Shown piece by piece: positions 1 through 9,026 of a DNA stretch of 64,000 bases (its first letter is position 1; each line of letters opens with the position of its first letter). The position numbers and the translations under genes were made by a program. The notes beneath the pieces are model-generated. The model was not told where the DNA came from, searched no databases, and was given only the letters and a program-made list of their open reading frames with translations. The DNA comes from Algoriphagus sp. Y33 (GTDB lineage: Bacteria; Bacteroidota; Bacteroidia; Cytophagales; Cyclobacteriaceae), in assembly GCF_014838715.1 (NCBI RefSeq), contig NZ_CP061947.1:558001-622000 (forward strand), given 5' to 3'.

Positions 1-780
1 TATTTCAACCGTAACACTTATTCCCTTAATGGATGGGATGTAAGCTGGGACGGTAAGACAAGGTTAGAGACTTCTATTGTGACAGGAGAATTTGACAAAG
101 TTACATTCAAGCTTATTGATTCAGAAAGCTTGACTATCCTAAAGGAGTTTGTCTATAATAATCCCCATGGAGAGGACCGTCAGATCAGTGGATTACTTTC
201 ACCTGACAAATCACTGATTTTAATACAGCCTGATTTCGACCATGGCATCGTTATTATCGATACAGAGGGCAATGTTAAGCACCATCTTCCCATGGTCAAC
301 GATACTGAATTGACGTTGGGCGATGAAGCAATTTGGCTGTCGGACAACAGCATACTTTTTACCTATAAGGAAGAATACATTTTGAAAAGTGAGCCGCCGT
401 ATTCAGATATAATTTCTATTAGAGAAATGGAGTATTCAGATTGGGGAAATTTGAACGCTAATCCTGATGGGACGAAAATGTCTCTACGTATAGACAAACA
501 TATCTATCTAATGAATGCTGACGGAACAGGTTTAGTCCAGGTAACTGAAAGCGATAGGGAAGAACGGGAAGCTGTTTTTTCACCCGATGGGAAATACTTA
601 TTGGTAGGAGCGAACTTTTATCCAGGGACTTTTGATCCGGGAAAGTGGGATCTCAATATAATTCCTGCGGACGGGAAAATGTATAAAGTCGGGAATAATC
701 CAGGCCCGGGAGTAGAAGTAATACGTCCTAATGGGCAAGATCATGTTGAAAGTGCTACGAATAGGATGTTCTGGAGGTAA
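1..780 (+). CDS. TolB/PD40-like beta-propeller protein, 5' end outside window
   Basis: The frame is open from base 1, so the start codon lies upstream of the window and the GTG at 79 is not a real start. The visible 259 codons contain recurring PD40/WD40-like blade motifs such as LSPDKSLILIQ, NPDGTKMSLRI, MNADGTGL and FSPDGKYLLVG. These are typical of TolB-type propellers found in periplasmic or surface proteins of Bacteroidota. No catalytic residues are visible in this part, so the exact role (binding scaffold or peptidase propeller domain) is open. It stands alone, and a 330-bp gap with a repeat follows. Confidence 0.75.
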   Translation, partial: YFNRNTYSLNGWDVSWDGKTRLETSIVTGEFDKVTFKLIDSESLTILKEFVYNNPHGEDRQISGLLSPDKSLILIQPDFDHGIVIIDTEGNVKHHLPMVNDTELTLGDEAIWLSDNSILFTYKEEYILKSEPPYSDIISIREMEYSDWGNLNANPDGTKMSLRIDKHIYLMNADGTGLVQVTESDREEREAVFSPDGKYLLVGANFYPGTFDPGKWDLNIIPADGKMYKVGNNPGPGVEVIRPNGQDHVESATNRMFWR

Positions 781-860
781 AAAAGTGCCCTTGTCTCACT
801 TAAAGGCAGAGTGAAGCGAAGGCTGTATAGCAAGTTGTGTTCTACATCCCACACTATATT

Positions 861-1033
861 TAACCCGAAATATGCATTAGCAATTCTATTACCGCCATTA
901 CATTGCTGTTTTCGACTTCACCATAGCGGCGCTATGCCTCAGTCTCCAAGCAGCCTGATTTTCTTGCAATTAATGCCTTTCCCGATAAATCGGGACGGGC
1001 TATAACGAAACCTAATGCATAGTCCGGGTTTAA
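861..1033. repeat. MITE-like dispersed repeat, copy 1
   Basis: The ends form an imperfect terminal inverted repeat: AACCCGAAATATGCATTAG at the left, and CTAATGCATAGTCCGGGTTT at the right, whose reverse complement matches. The interior contains the block ending in GCCTCAGTCTCCAAGCAGC, which recurs at 10452-10604. A shorter relative lies at 8943-9026. It encodes no protein. It fills most of the 330-bp gap before the AraC gene, and the remaining bases up to 1110 may hold that gene's promoter. Confidence 0.7.
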
Positions 1034-1109
1034 AATAACAAGGCTAATACCTTTTCTTTTGATACGAATATCACATACAAAGAAAAAGTCGTCTAAATTG
1101 AAATAAAAT

Positions 1110-1847
1110 ATGACAAAACAGCATAGTAATCCCTTTATCCTTGCGCTGAAAGCCCGCAATCTCACCGTAGAAATTCATCATCATTCTGCCTACCAGATTG
1201 TTCTGTCGAATGACACTCCTTTTAATTCGACAATCAATGGAACGCTTTATGAGTGTATCCACGGTTTTTTGATAAAACCTCATGTAAACCACTTTTGCGT
1301 AGCCGAAGGAGGAACATTAAACGTTTTAAACATCGAGCCTTACTCTACTGTCGGTCTGAAACTGGCAAGTCGATTTAAAGGGGATGAGGATCACAATGTT
1401 TTTCAATCGCCGGCAGAAACAAATTTATTTTTTCAGACATCAAAAGAAAGTTTGGATGTTAATCTGGTTGTTGAAGCGATGCTCTCCAGATTACCTTCTA
1501 TAGCGTATGATGAAAGAGTTACGGCAATTGTAGAATACATAAAAGAAAATTATTTTCAATCGGATATTACTCCGCAGACATTTGCCGATTTGGTTTTTCT
1601 TTCGCCATCCCGTTTGGCTTCACTCTTTAAAAAGCAAACCGGCAGTAGCTTATCCAAATATTTATTATGGACACGCTTACGTCAGGCAATATACCTTACT
1701 CTTTCAGATAAGAACAGAAGCCTTACCGATATTGCCTATGATACCGGGTTTTATGATCTCCCCCAATTCAATAAGTATATGTACGAAATGTTCGGTATGC
1801 CTCCTAAAGCCTTGAAGTTGAATAGTGATCTGATCGAAGTTTACTAG
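1110..1847 (+). CDS. AraC-family transcriptional regulator
   Basis: This is a 245-aa protein. The last ~95 residues form a double helix-turn-helix of the AraC/XylS type, with the signature LTDIAYDTGFYDLPQFNKYM and GMPP. The N-terminal ~130 residues would be the sensor/dimerisation domain and contain no recognisable catalytic motif. The gene is monocistronic and ends at a clear intrinsic terminator. Immediately downstream, four promoters share one operator-like sequence, so this protein is the obvious candidate regulator of the redox genes at 2096-7589. AraC proteins usually activate from sites abutting the -33 element, which fits those sites. The ligand is unknown. Confidence 0.93.
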   Translation: MTKQHSNPFILALKARNLTVEIHHHSAYQIVLSNDTPFNSTINGTLYECIHGFLIKPHVNHFCVAEGGTLNVLNIEPYSTVGLKLASRFKGDEDHNVFQSPAETNLFFQTSKESLDVNLVVEAMLSRLPSIAYDERVTAIVEYIKENYFQSDITPQTFADLVFLSPSRLASLFKKQTGSSLSKYLLWTRLRQAIYLTLSDKNRSLTDIAYDTGFYDLPQFNKYMYEMFGMPPKALKLNSDLIEVY

Positions 1848-1891
1848 ATTTCAGCCAATTTTATAAGAAATTTTATTTCATACGGCATCTC

Positions 1892-1920
1892 AAGCTCCTT
1901 CAATTAGGGAGCTTTTTTTA
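1892..1920 (+). terminator. Rho-independent terminator after the AraC gene
   Basis: A stem AAGCTCC / GGAGCTT with an 8-9 nt loop is followed directly by a run of seven T residues. It lies 45 bases after the AraC stop codon and separates the regulator from the regulated genes. Confidence 0.85.
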
Positions 1921-2018
1921 TAATCTTTTTCATTCTTCCATAAGCATCAGCTGATCAGGCATAGCCATAATTTTGAATTTTCCTATTCAGAATACTTGTC
2001 AAGGCTCCTTCTGCATAT

Positions 2019-2063
2019 CAGTGATCTGATACAAGTTTGACGATACGCTTACCCGCAACTTTG
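2019..2063 (+). promoter_or_regulatory. Operator-promoter module 1 (before MDR gene)
   Basis: CAGTGATCTGATACAAG runs straight into TTTG (-33, 2036-2039). Sixteen bases later comes CAACTTTG (-7-like, 2056-2063), and the ATG at 2096 follows 32 bases on. The same word with the same 16-base spacing precedes three further genes. The Bacteroidota housekeeping promoter is TTTG-N17-23-TAnnTTTG, so this is a near-consensus promoter with an activator site fused to its upstream edge (inference). Confidence 0.75.
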
Positions 2064-2095
2064 TGATATCATTTTAACCATTTAAAAATAATATC

Positions 2096-3040
2096 ATGAA
2101 TGCAATAGTATATCAAAAGTTTGGAAACACAGCTGTGTTGCAAAGTATAGACCAGCCAAAACCCATTATTCAATCCAGTCAGATACTGGTAAAAGTCAAA
2201 GCGTTTTCCATCAATCCAATGGACTGGAAAATCAGAAAGGGAGAAATGACCCTGATGTCCGGTTCAAAATTCCCCAAACATACCGGAACTGATTTCTCGG
2301 GAACAGTGGAAGAAATCGGAGGATCTGTAAGTGGCTTCATGAAAGGGGATGAGGTATTTGGGGTGGTGAAAGACATGATGAAAGAAGGGGTGTCAGCTGA
2401 ATATGTTGCCGTACCCGCATCATTGGTCTGGAAAAAGCCTTCTATGATCAGCTTTCCTCAGGCCGCCTCTATTCCTGTGGTTGGCACAGCCGCCGTTACT
2501 GCATTGGAAAAGATGGGAAAGATCAATTCCCAAACAAGCGTTTTAGTTAATGGTGCTACCGGTGGTTTCGGCATGTTTTTGCTTCAATTATTAAAACAAA
2601 GAGGAGCTGACGTTACAGCTGTTACAAATAGCAAGGGGGTAGAATTTGCAAAAAAATGGGGGGCAAATGCGGTGATAGATTATACAAAAGAAAATGTGCT
2701 TTCTCAGTCATCTACCTATGACATAGTAATTGATTTGTCAGGAAAAATGGGCTACAAAGCTGCCAAACAAATCATGCAGTCTAAAGCCATTTTTCTCAAC
2801 CCAACACCAAAGCCAATTGAAATCCCTGTATCATTTTTCAAAAACTTATTTACCTCCAAAAAGCACATTGTAATTGTCTCTAGCCCTTCTACTAACTATA
2901 TAGATGTTTTGCTTGGCGCAGTAAAAGACGGGATGCAGATTGAAGTCAACAAAGTATTTCCATTTTCTCAATACAGGGAAGCATATCAATATACCGAGCA
3001 GGGAGGATACATCGGGAAAGTTGTGGTAGAGATAAAATAA
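2096..3040 (+). CDS. NADPH:quinone reductase-like MDR protein
   Basis: This is a 314-aa medium-chain dehydrogenase/reductase of the zinc-independent quinone reductase type. It has an N-terminal GroES-like domain with KVKAFSINPMDWKIRKG, and a Rossmann domain with NGATGGFGMFLLQ near residue 152 for NAD(P)H. The structural-zinc cysteine cluster of alcohol dehydrogenases is absent. It should reduce quinones or activated alkenes in the cytoplasm. It is the first gene after the AraC terminator and is driven by module 1. The pirin gene follows after 65 bases with no second module, so the two are probably co-transcribed. Confidence 0.9.
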   Translation: MNAIVYQKFGNTAVLQSIDQPKPIIQSSQILVKVKAFSINPMDWKIRKGEMTLMSGSKFPKHTGTDFSGTVEEIGGSVSGFMKGDEVFGVVKDMMKEGVSAEYVAVPASLVWKKPSMISFPQAASIPVVGTAAVTALEKMGKINSQTSVLVNGATGGFGMFLLQLLKQRGADVTAVTNSKGVEFAKKWGANAVIDYTKENVLSQSSTYDIVIDLSGKMGYKAAKQIMQSKAIFLNPTPKPIEIPVSFFKNLFTSKKHIVIVSSPSTNYIDVLLGAVKDGMQIEVNKVFPFSQYREAYQYTEQGGYIGKVVVEIK

Positions 3041-3105
3041 AATTTTTCACAAAGTCTTCCATAGAAGTACTTTATGCTACTCTTCAGATATTAACAATCA
3101 GAAAA

Positions 3106-3855
3106 ATGTTAACTAAAATAGACAATACCATAAAATATGGTAAAAAGCACGGCGGCTTTGGAATACAGATTTTGTATCCTGGGCTTATCAGGCCCCCGCT
3201 AAATGACAGTGGTTTTTCTACGATAGGACGGATCGATCATGCCAGAATAACACCAGGGACTTTAATCCCGATGCATCCGCATAAGAATGATGAGATTCTC
3301 ACCTATTTAAGAAGAGGTAATGTGAAGCACCTTGACTCTGAGGGCTACACTGCCACTATCTCAAATCAAAAATTGATGATGATGAATGCCGGAGCAAGCT
3401 ATTATCATGAAGAAAGGGTGTTAGACGAAGGAGGTGTTTTGGAAGGGCTGCAAATTTTCATCCGTCCGATAACCGCTGAGCTCAGTCCTCAAGTCCAATT
3501 TTATGAATTGCCGGAAACATACAGTACTAACAGCTGGAGAAAAATAGCCGGTAAAGGCAGTGATTACCCTCTTCAGATCAGAAGCAATACTTGGCTGATG
3601 GATCTGCGGCTGGAAAGAGGTGAAGAAATCGGCCTACCCGAAGCACCATCTGATGATAGTGCCTTCCTGTTCTATGTTTTTGAAGGGGAAATTGTCATGA
3701 ATGAAACAGTCGTGCTTACCACCGGGGAAAGCGTCTTGATTGAAAGAGAAAACCCAACAATCCGGGCTGTTGAAGTATGTGATATTGTACTGTTCATTAC
3801 CCAAACTAATACGGAACATTTTGATGGGGGGATGTACAGCGGAAATCTTCATTAG
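3106..3855 (+). CDS. Pirin-family bicupin
   Basis: This is a 249-aa two-cupin protein of the pirin/YhaK group. The metal-binding face of the first cupin is visible as HPHKNDEILTYL, followed ~45 residues later by NAGASYYHEE. The family motif reads HPHxGxE and GxxHxE. YhaK-type pirins can act as quercetin 2,3-dioxygenases or redox sensors, and the substrate cannot be read from the sequence. It probably shares the promoter of the MDR gene. The next gene has its own operator-promoter module starting 24 bases after this stop. Confidence 0.9.
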   Translation: MLTKIDNTIKYGKKHGGFGIQILYPGLIRPPLNDSGFSTIGRIDHARITPGTLIPMHPHKNDEILTYLRRGNVKHLDSEGYTATISNQKLMMMNAGASYYHEERVLDEGGVLEGLQIFIRPITAELSPQVQFYELPETYSTNSWRKIAGKGSDYPLQIRSNTWLMDLRLERGEEIGLPEAPSDDSAFLFYVFEGEIVMNETVVLTTGESVLIERENPTIRAVEVCDIVLFITQTNTEHFDGGMYSGNLH

Positions 3856-3878
3856 GCAGGCTTCATTTAAAGTGAGAA

Positions 3879-3923
3879 CAGTGATTTGATACAAGTTTAG
3901 CACTTACAACCAGCGCACCTTTG
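3879..3923 (+). promoter_or_regulatory. Operator-promoter module 2 (before SRPBCC gene)
   Basis: CAGTGATTTGATACAAG is followed by TTTA (3896-3899), exactly 16 bases, and then CACCTTTG (3916-3923). The ATG at 3961 follows 37 bases later. It is the same layout as at 2019, 4507 and 5490. Confidence 0.75.
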
Positions 3924-3960
3924 ATAAGTAAACTACTGACAAACTATAAAACAACATAAC

Positions 3961-4497
3961 ATGAATTTCAATAAAGAAACACCGGATGCCAAGAGAAATC
4001 CAGAAGTAACCAAGGTAGTGACCATCGATGCGAAAATTGATCAGGCGTTCGGTTACATAGCTCCAATCAATTTGATGCACATCTTTCGTGGAAACACCCT
4101 GATTCCTGCAATTACTGATACCAGCGTAAAGCAGGGATGGAATAAAGCAGGCTTGCAAAGAACCGTGCACTTTGCAGATGGGTCAACTTCCCAAGAAACC
4201 CTTCTAACTGTTGACGCCCCCATTTCATTTTCCTACAAGAACGAGTGGTTTACCTCTAAAGTACTTTCGATGCTGCTTAAAAGGCTGGAAGGGGAATGGC
4301 TGTTCACTGATTTGGGAAATAACATGACTAAAATTGAATGGACCTATAGGGCAGTCCCGACAAATTTGCTCGCAAAGCTGTTTGTAGCATCAGTTCTTAT
4401 GAGAGCGGTGAGCGCTATGCTTGGAGATGCATTGCAGATCATAAAAAATGACCTGGAGTCAGGCGAATTAAAAGCTGGAACCACCTGGGCATCATAA
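3961..4497 (+). CDS. SRPBCC-family protein
   Basis: This is a 178-aa cytoplasmic protein with the START/SRPBCC (Bet v1-like) pattern. It opens with a strand reading VVTIDAKIDQAFGYIAPINL and has a central FADGSTSQETLLTVD. A hydrophobic C-terminal helix (residues ~130-165) would line the ligand cavity. Such proteins bind or transform small hydrophobic molecules or aromatic rings. Its position between pirin and an NmrA-like protein, each with an AraC-type module, suggests it works on the same electrophile or quinone stress. The ligand is unknown. Confidence 0.75.
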   Translation: MNFNKETPDAKRNPEVTKVVTIDAKIDQAFGYIAPINLMHIFRGNTLIPAITDTSVKQGWNKAGLQRTVHFADGSTSQETLLTVDAPISFSYKNEWFTSKVLSMLLKRLEGEWLFTDLGNNMTKIEWTYRAVPTNLLAKLFVASVLMRAVSAMLGDALQIIKNDLESGELKAGTTWAS

Positions 4498-4506
4498 GAT
4501 GCAAAA

Positions 4507-4551
4507 CAGTGATTTGATACAAGTTTTACTTTTTTGATCACTGCACCTTTG
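4507..4551 (+). promoter_or_regulatory. Operator-promoter module 3 (before NmrA-like gene)
   Basis: CAGTGATTTGATACAAG is followed by TTTT (4524-4527), 16 bases, and CACCTTTG (4544-4551). The ATG at 4589 is 37 bases downstream. The first 17 bases are identical to module 2. Confidence 0.75.
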
Positions 4552-4588
4552 TCTTATACTAATCACTAAAAAATCTAAAAGAGTAAAA

Positions 4589-5485
4589 ATGAAAAAGAAT
4601 ATAGTAGTACTCGGAGCCTCTGGAACAGTAGGCAGCAAAATAGCAGAAATACTCTTAAAAGAAGGCCATCAAGTAACTTTATTGGCACGGCATACCGAAA
4701 AGCTGGAAAAGTTCAGGAATAGGGGGGCAGAGGTACTTTCAGGTGATGTAAGCAATGTAGAAGTACTTACCAATGCATTCAAAAATGCAGATAGTGCTTT
4801 CCTTATTTTACCCGACAATGCAAAAGCAATGAACACCAGGGCGTACCAGCGTCAGGTAACCAGTAATTACATTCAGGCAATCGAGAAATCAGGTATCAAA
4901 TACATTGTCAACATGAGTAGCCTGGGTTCACACATGCACGAAGGTAACGGAATGATGGGTGGTACAGGAGAGCAGGAAGTCCGTTTCAATCAATTAGAAG
5001 ATGTGAACATAATACACGTTCGCTCTGCCTATTTTATGGAAAACTGGCTAAGAATTATTGGATTAATAAAAGCTAAGGGAATTGCGGGTACAGCAGCTGA
5101 TGGAGATACCGCTATTCCGATGGTGGCAACCCGGGATGTAGCTAAAGTAGCTGCGGCACATTTATCAAATCTTGATTTTATAGGCAAAAGTGTTCATGCC
5201 GTAATGGGCCCAAGGGATTATACCTATAAAGAATTTACCGACATCATCGGCAAAGCTATCGGTAATCCTGAATTACCTTATGTTCAAATTCCCCTTGATC
5301 AGGCAAAGCAGGTGTTCTTAGGCAATGGTATGTCAGAAGACTTTGTAGATAACCTATTGGGAATGGCAGTGGCTATTAAAGATGGAATATTCAATTATCA
5401 AAAAAGGAACGTATCCACAACCACAGCCACCACGGCAGACCAATTTGTAAATGAAGTGTATCTACCAATTTTTAATATGCAATAA
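4589..5485 (+). CDS. NmrA-like NAD(P)-binding protein
   Basis: This is a 298-aa atypical short-chain dehydrogenase of the NmrA/azoreductase-like group. The dinucleotide motif GxxGxxG is near residue 9 (LGASGTVGSK), and an INMSSLGSH-like strand lies around residue 110. The catalytic YxxxK pair of classical SDRs is not evident, as is usual for NmrA-like proteins, which sense NADP(H)/NAD or reduce quinones. It is preceded by module 3 and followed by module 4, so it is probably monocistronic. Cytoplasmic. Confidence 0.88.
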   Translation: MKKNIVVLGASGTVGSKIAEILLKEGHQVTLLARHTEKLEKFRNRGAEVLSGDVSNVEVLTNAFKNADSAFLILPDNAKAMNTRAYQRQVTSNYIQAIEKSGIKYIVNMSSLGSHMHEGNGMMGGTGEQEVRFNQLEDVNIIHVRSAYFMENWLRIIGLIKAKGIAGTAADGDTAIPMVATRDVAKVAAAHLSNLDFIGKSVHAVMGPRDYTYKEFTDIIGKAIGNPELPYVQIPLDQAKQVFLGNGMSEDFVDNLLGMAVAIKDGIFNYQKRNVSTTTATTADQFVNEVYLPIFNMQ

Positions 5486-5489
5486 GCTT

Positions 5490-5532
5490 AGTGATTTATA
5501 CAAGTTTAAGGTGTCCAATCAAATCAATTTTA
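5490..5532 (+). promoter_or_regulatory. Operator-promoter module 4 (before OYE gene)
   Basis: AGTGATTTATACAAG lacks one base relative to modules 2 and 3. It is followed by TTTA (5505-5508), 16 bases, and CAATTTTA (5525-5532). The ATG at 5567 is 34 bases downstream. It is the most diverged of the four copies, but the spacing is intact. Confidence 0.65.
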
Positions 5533-5566
5533 CATCATTACTAATTCACAAAAAAATCAAATTAAA

Positions 5567-6652
5567 ATGAAGCTATTAGAAAATATACAGCTCGGAAACC
5601 TAACATTAAAGAACAAAATGGCCATGTCTGCCATGACCCGAAGCCGCGCGAATACAAACGGTGTAGTAGGTGATATGACCGTCCAATACTACACTCAAAG
5701 ATCGAGTGCAGGATTGTTAATTACTGAGGCAATAAACATTAGTAAAAATGCTATAGGAAGCCCACTTACCCCTGGTATTTATACCCAGGAGCAAATTGCT
5801 GCCTGGAAGAAAGTTACAGATGCAGTTCATTCTCAAGGAGGTATAATTATCGCTCAACTGTGGCACACTGGTAGAGTGGGTCATTCAGTTGACAGAAACG
5901 GGAAATTGCCTTTGGCTCCTTCTGAAGTTGCCATTAAAGGAATGAAGCATTTTACCTCACAAGGCTTAAAAGATTATGAAACACCACAAGAAATTACCAT
6001 TGCAGAAATCAAACAAACCGTAAATGATTACGCTAAAGCGGCTAAAAATGCGATGGATGCAGGTTTCGATGGTGTCGAACTACATGCAGCAAATGGGTAT
6101 TTGCCCAATCAGTTCCTGGCAGAAAGTGCCAACAAAAGAACAGATGAATATGGTGGAAGTTTTGAAAATAAGGCAAGGTTCATTTTAGAAATCATGCAGG
6201 CGTTAATCGCTACAGTAGGTAGTGATAAAGTGGGAATTAAAATTTCTGCCTATCATCCTTATGGAGACATGTTTTATGATGACCCAGTGGGTACCTACAA
6301 TTATCTGATTGATGAATTGAATAAAATTGATTTCGCCTTTGTGGAACTGATGAAAATGAATCCATATTTTCCTCCACCTGCACATTACCCCAAACATGAT
6401 GAGGTAGAAATATATGGAAGCAGAATAAACAAACCTGTTATCGCAAACACAGGATACAACAAATCTTCAGCTGAAGCAGAAATAGAGAAAGGAATAGCCA
6501 GAATGGTCTCATTCGGGACACTATTCTTAGCCAATCCCGATTTGCCTAAGCGATTTGAATTAGATGCTGAACTAAATGAACCAGACAGGGCTACTATGTT
6601 TGGTGGTGGTTGGGAAGGTTACATTGACTACCCATCGCTAGATGAAAATTAA
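5567..6652 (+). CDS. Old Yellow Enzyme family alkene reductase
   Basis: This is a 361-aa FMN-dependent TIM-barrel ene-reductase of the NemA/OYE class. Visible signatures are MSAMTRSRAN near the start, QLWHTGRVGH around residue 97, the substrate-binding ELHAANGYLPNQFL around residue 170, and DEYGGSFENKARF just after. It would reduce activated C=C bonds, nitro compounds or quinones with NAD(P)H. It is driven by module 4 and is probably co-transcribed with the secreted hydrolase that starts 34 bases after its stop. The length is standard for the family. Confidence 0.95.
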   Translation: MKLLENIQLGNLTLKNKMAMSAMTRSRANTNGVVGDMTVQYYTQRSSAGLLITEAINISKNAIGSPLTPGIYTQEQIAAWKKVTDAVHSQGGIIIAQLWHTGRVGHSVDRNGKLPLAPSEVAIKGMKHFTSQGLKDYETPQEITIAEIKQTVNDYAKAAKNAMDAGFDGVELHAANGYLPNQFLAESANKRTDEYGGSFENKARFILEIMQALIATVGSDKVGIKISAYHPYGDMFYDDPVGTYNYLIDELNKIDFAFVELMKMNPYFPPPAHYPKHDEVEIYGSRINKPVIANTGYNKSSAEAEIEKGIARMVSFGTLFLANPDLPKRFELDAELNEPDRATMFGGGWEGYIDYPSLDEN

Positions 6653-6686
6653 ATAAAAACTCTTCAAAATTTAGAAATTAATAACA

Positions 6687-7589
6687 ATGGAAAACATAAA
6701 TAAAACAATGGTATTGTTGATTGTATTTCAAGCAATGATCACAGTAGGAAATGCACAGACAATTACAGATAGTAAAATGCAAAAAATCTATGGCTTTAGA
6801 GCCTTTTATGAAACTTTGGGGAAATCCTACCCAGCGGATAGCACAGTAAGTGTTAATGAAGCAACCATAGCGGGCGTAAAAACCTATTGGCTGAACGAAA
6901 ACCTAATCGGCCAAAAAGAGATCATAGTTTACTTACACGGTGGTGTTTATACTTATGGAACCTTCACCGCTTATAAGGCTATGTTGACTAATTTGTCCAA
7001 ATCGATGAATAAAGCAATAGTATACGTTGAATATTCTTTATCACCTGAACACCCCTTCCCAACAGCAAACAATGAGATCTTAGCTGTCTACAAAGAATTG
7101 AAAAATAAATATCCTAAATTTAAAATATCCATCATAGGTGACAGTGCAGGTGGTGGGCTTGCTATATCTCTGGTTAATGACGCACAGAAGGCAGGAATTG
7201 AAGTGCCATCAAAATTGGTGTTAATTTCTCCTTGGATTGATTTAAAAGCTAATAATGAGTCATATATTACGAAAAAAGAGTTAGATCCTATATTGAATAG
7301 AGAGTTTTTATACAGTCATGCATTGATGTATGCTTCAAATAATATCCTTCAGGCAGATCCCAGTGAGATTAAATTTAAAGAATTTCCTCCTGTATTTTTG
7401 TTAGTTGGTACAGATGAGGTGCTGAATGATGATTCAAAAAATTTCTATAACTATATAAAATCTGTACAAACCAAAGCTAAATTGAAAGAGTTTAAAGGTC
7501 AAAAACATGTATGGATTTTTTCACATATAGATACACCGGCATCTATTGAAGCCGTTGAGAATATAGAGGAATTTCTATCTGCTAATTGA
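6687..7589 (+). CDS. Secreted alpha/beta hydrolase (HSL-like esterase)
   Basis: This is a 300-aa protein with an N-terminal signal peptide (hydrophobic VLLIVFQAMI, cleavage around GNAQT). The hormone-sensitive-lipase type oxyanion motif HGG is near residue 85 (YLHGGVYTYG). The nucleophile elbow GDSAGGG is near residue 152. The candidate Asp is in LVGTDEVLND and the candidate His in GQKHVWIF. It probably hydrolyses short-chain esters in the periplasm. It follows the OYE gene with no separate operator-promoter module, suggesting one transcript. Confidence 0.9.
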   Translation: MENINKTMVLLIVFQAMITVGNAQTITDSKMQKIYGFRAFYETLGKSYPADSTVSVNEATIAGVKTYWLNENLIGQKEIIVYLHGGVYTYGTFTAYKAMLTNLSKSMNKAIVYVEYSLSPEHPFPTANNEILAVYKELKNKYPKFKISIIGDSAGGGLAISLVNDAQKAGIEVPSKLVLISPWIDLKANNESYITKKELDPILNREFLYSHALMYASNNILQADPSEIKFKEFPPVFLLVGTDEVLNDDSKNFYNYIKSVQTKAKLKEFKGQKHVWIFSHIDTPASIEAVENIEEFLSAN

Positions 7590-7915
7590 ACATCTAATAA
7601 TATGCTCTGATATCAAGGTTTATATAGTTGAAATCAATTAGTGTAATACTCAAAAGATATAGGACTGATACGGAGTAGTTCCGATGCTTCTCCGATGCTT
7701 GTCAAATCAGGTATCGAAGAAGCATCGGAGATTAATTGGGATTGGATGCTATAAACATCGAACTACCAATATATGAAGCGGAACTACAAAACACGAGCTA
7801 TGGTACGATTCAAGCCTCTGGCAAAAGAGGAGCGTGCTAGTATATGTTTACTCTCTGCATAGCTTACATGCTAAGTATTCATAACTGGATTTGCTACAAA
7901 AAATCGGACAAACAT
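7590..7915. other. Gene-free stretch with an inverted repeat
   Basis: No convincing gene is seen. CTCCGATGCTT (7690-7700) and AAGCATCGGAG (7720-7730) form an 11-bp perfect stem with a 19-base loop. A tandem half-copy of the left arm lies just before it. A segment around 7826-7875 resembles 25025-25090 (CTTACATGC-AAGTAT-ATAAC), so it may be an old shared fragment. Confidence 0.5.
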
Positions 7916-8940
7916 TTAAGCTCGGTTATGGATTGGTTTTAATGTGGCCTGCCGCGGGCTACTCAAATTCTCTCTGGGATTTTCCTTTAAAATCCCAGAG
8001 AGAATTTCGAGTTTCTGCTTTTCTATGTGGTAATGATTGCTTGTTTTTTCCCGAACCGTTCTGGCGTTAGGAAATTTAGGTAGGAGTGTTTCCTTTTTTC
8101 TATTGTACCGGATTTCGATGAATTCAAAGATTTCCATTTGTGTTTGGCAGCTAGTCAATTCAGGAATATGATAAATAAGCTCTGATTTGATGATTTTGAA
8201 GAAGTTTTCAGTCACCGCATTGTCCCAACAATTCCCTTTTCTGCTCATATTCCGGTGGATTTTATAGTCCTTGAGCAGCTTTCGGAATTCTTCACAGGCA
8301 TTCTGAATTCCCCTGTCATAATGGAAGATCAGTTCCCATGGATTCACAGGTCTGGTTTGGATTGACATCCTGAATGCGGCTATGACGGTTTTTCCTGCCT
8401 CCATGGTAGTACTATGGACCATCCAATAATTTCCCTGTCAAACAGATCCATGATGATGGTCAGATAAGTCCATCCCTGCTTAGTTATTAGATAAGTGATG
8501 TCCGATACCCATTTTTCTCCAGGTCGGCTGGTGCTAAAATCCCTGTCCAGCAGATTCGTCGAAGGAAGATGTCAATGATTGGAGTCTGTGGTCGACACTT
8601 TGAATTTCCTGCTGATAATGCTGAGGAGACCCGGCTGTTTCATCAGTCTGGCTACCTTGGGTCTGGAAACAAGCATTCCCCGATCCTTGAGTTCTATCCT
8701 CATTTTGGGACTCCCCAGGCGAGATTTGGCCTGTTGATGCAGTTCTTGAATAGCAGCTTTCAAAACCTGATTCTCCAAGGATCTTTTAGAAGGTTTCCTG
8801 CTTAGCCAGGAGCCAGGCATAATAAGCACTTCTTGACACACTGAAAACTTCACACATCTTCTCAACAGTAAATCCAGGCCGGTAGTATTTCATGAACCTG
8901 AATATTTGTTGTCGCTCTTGGAGAAAATGCTTGCAGCCTT
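7916..8940 (-). mobile_element. Decayed IS3-family element (transposase orfB pseudogene)
   Basis: Read on the minus strand, the fragments assemble into an IS3/IS150-type OrfB. They are a helper segment FTVEKMCEVFSVSRSAYYAW (~8865-8815), then LGSPKMRIELKDRGMLVSRP, then DRDFSTSRPGEKWVSDITYL, and last the HYDRGIQNACEEF and MSRKGNCWDNAVTENFF blocks of the rve integrase core. The reading is broken by a frameshift near 8800, an in-frame TGA directly after TTDSNH (~8566) and a one-base frameshift near 8410. OrfA is missing. The element is therefore immobile on its own, and its insertion must be old. Confidence 0.9.
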
Positions 8941-8942
8941 TT

Positions 8943-9026
8943 TGAACCCGGATTTTGCAGCAATTATTGGTCGCAATAACTTGTACGCCGTGGCGTAGAA
9001 ATGCTAATGCATAATGCGGGTTTAAG
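8943..9026. repeat. MITE-like dispersed repeat, short diverged copy
   Basis: The left end AACCCGGATTTTGCAGCAATT and the right end GCTAATGCATAATGCGGGTTT match the termini of the repeats at 861-1033 and 10452-10604, with most of the interior missing. It directly abuts the 5' remnant of the IS3 transposase. Confidence 0.55.

Noticed and set aside
811..1005. Open frame of 64 codons on the plus strand
   Set aside because: It lies wholly inside the dispersed MITE-like repeat, which recurs in non-coding places.
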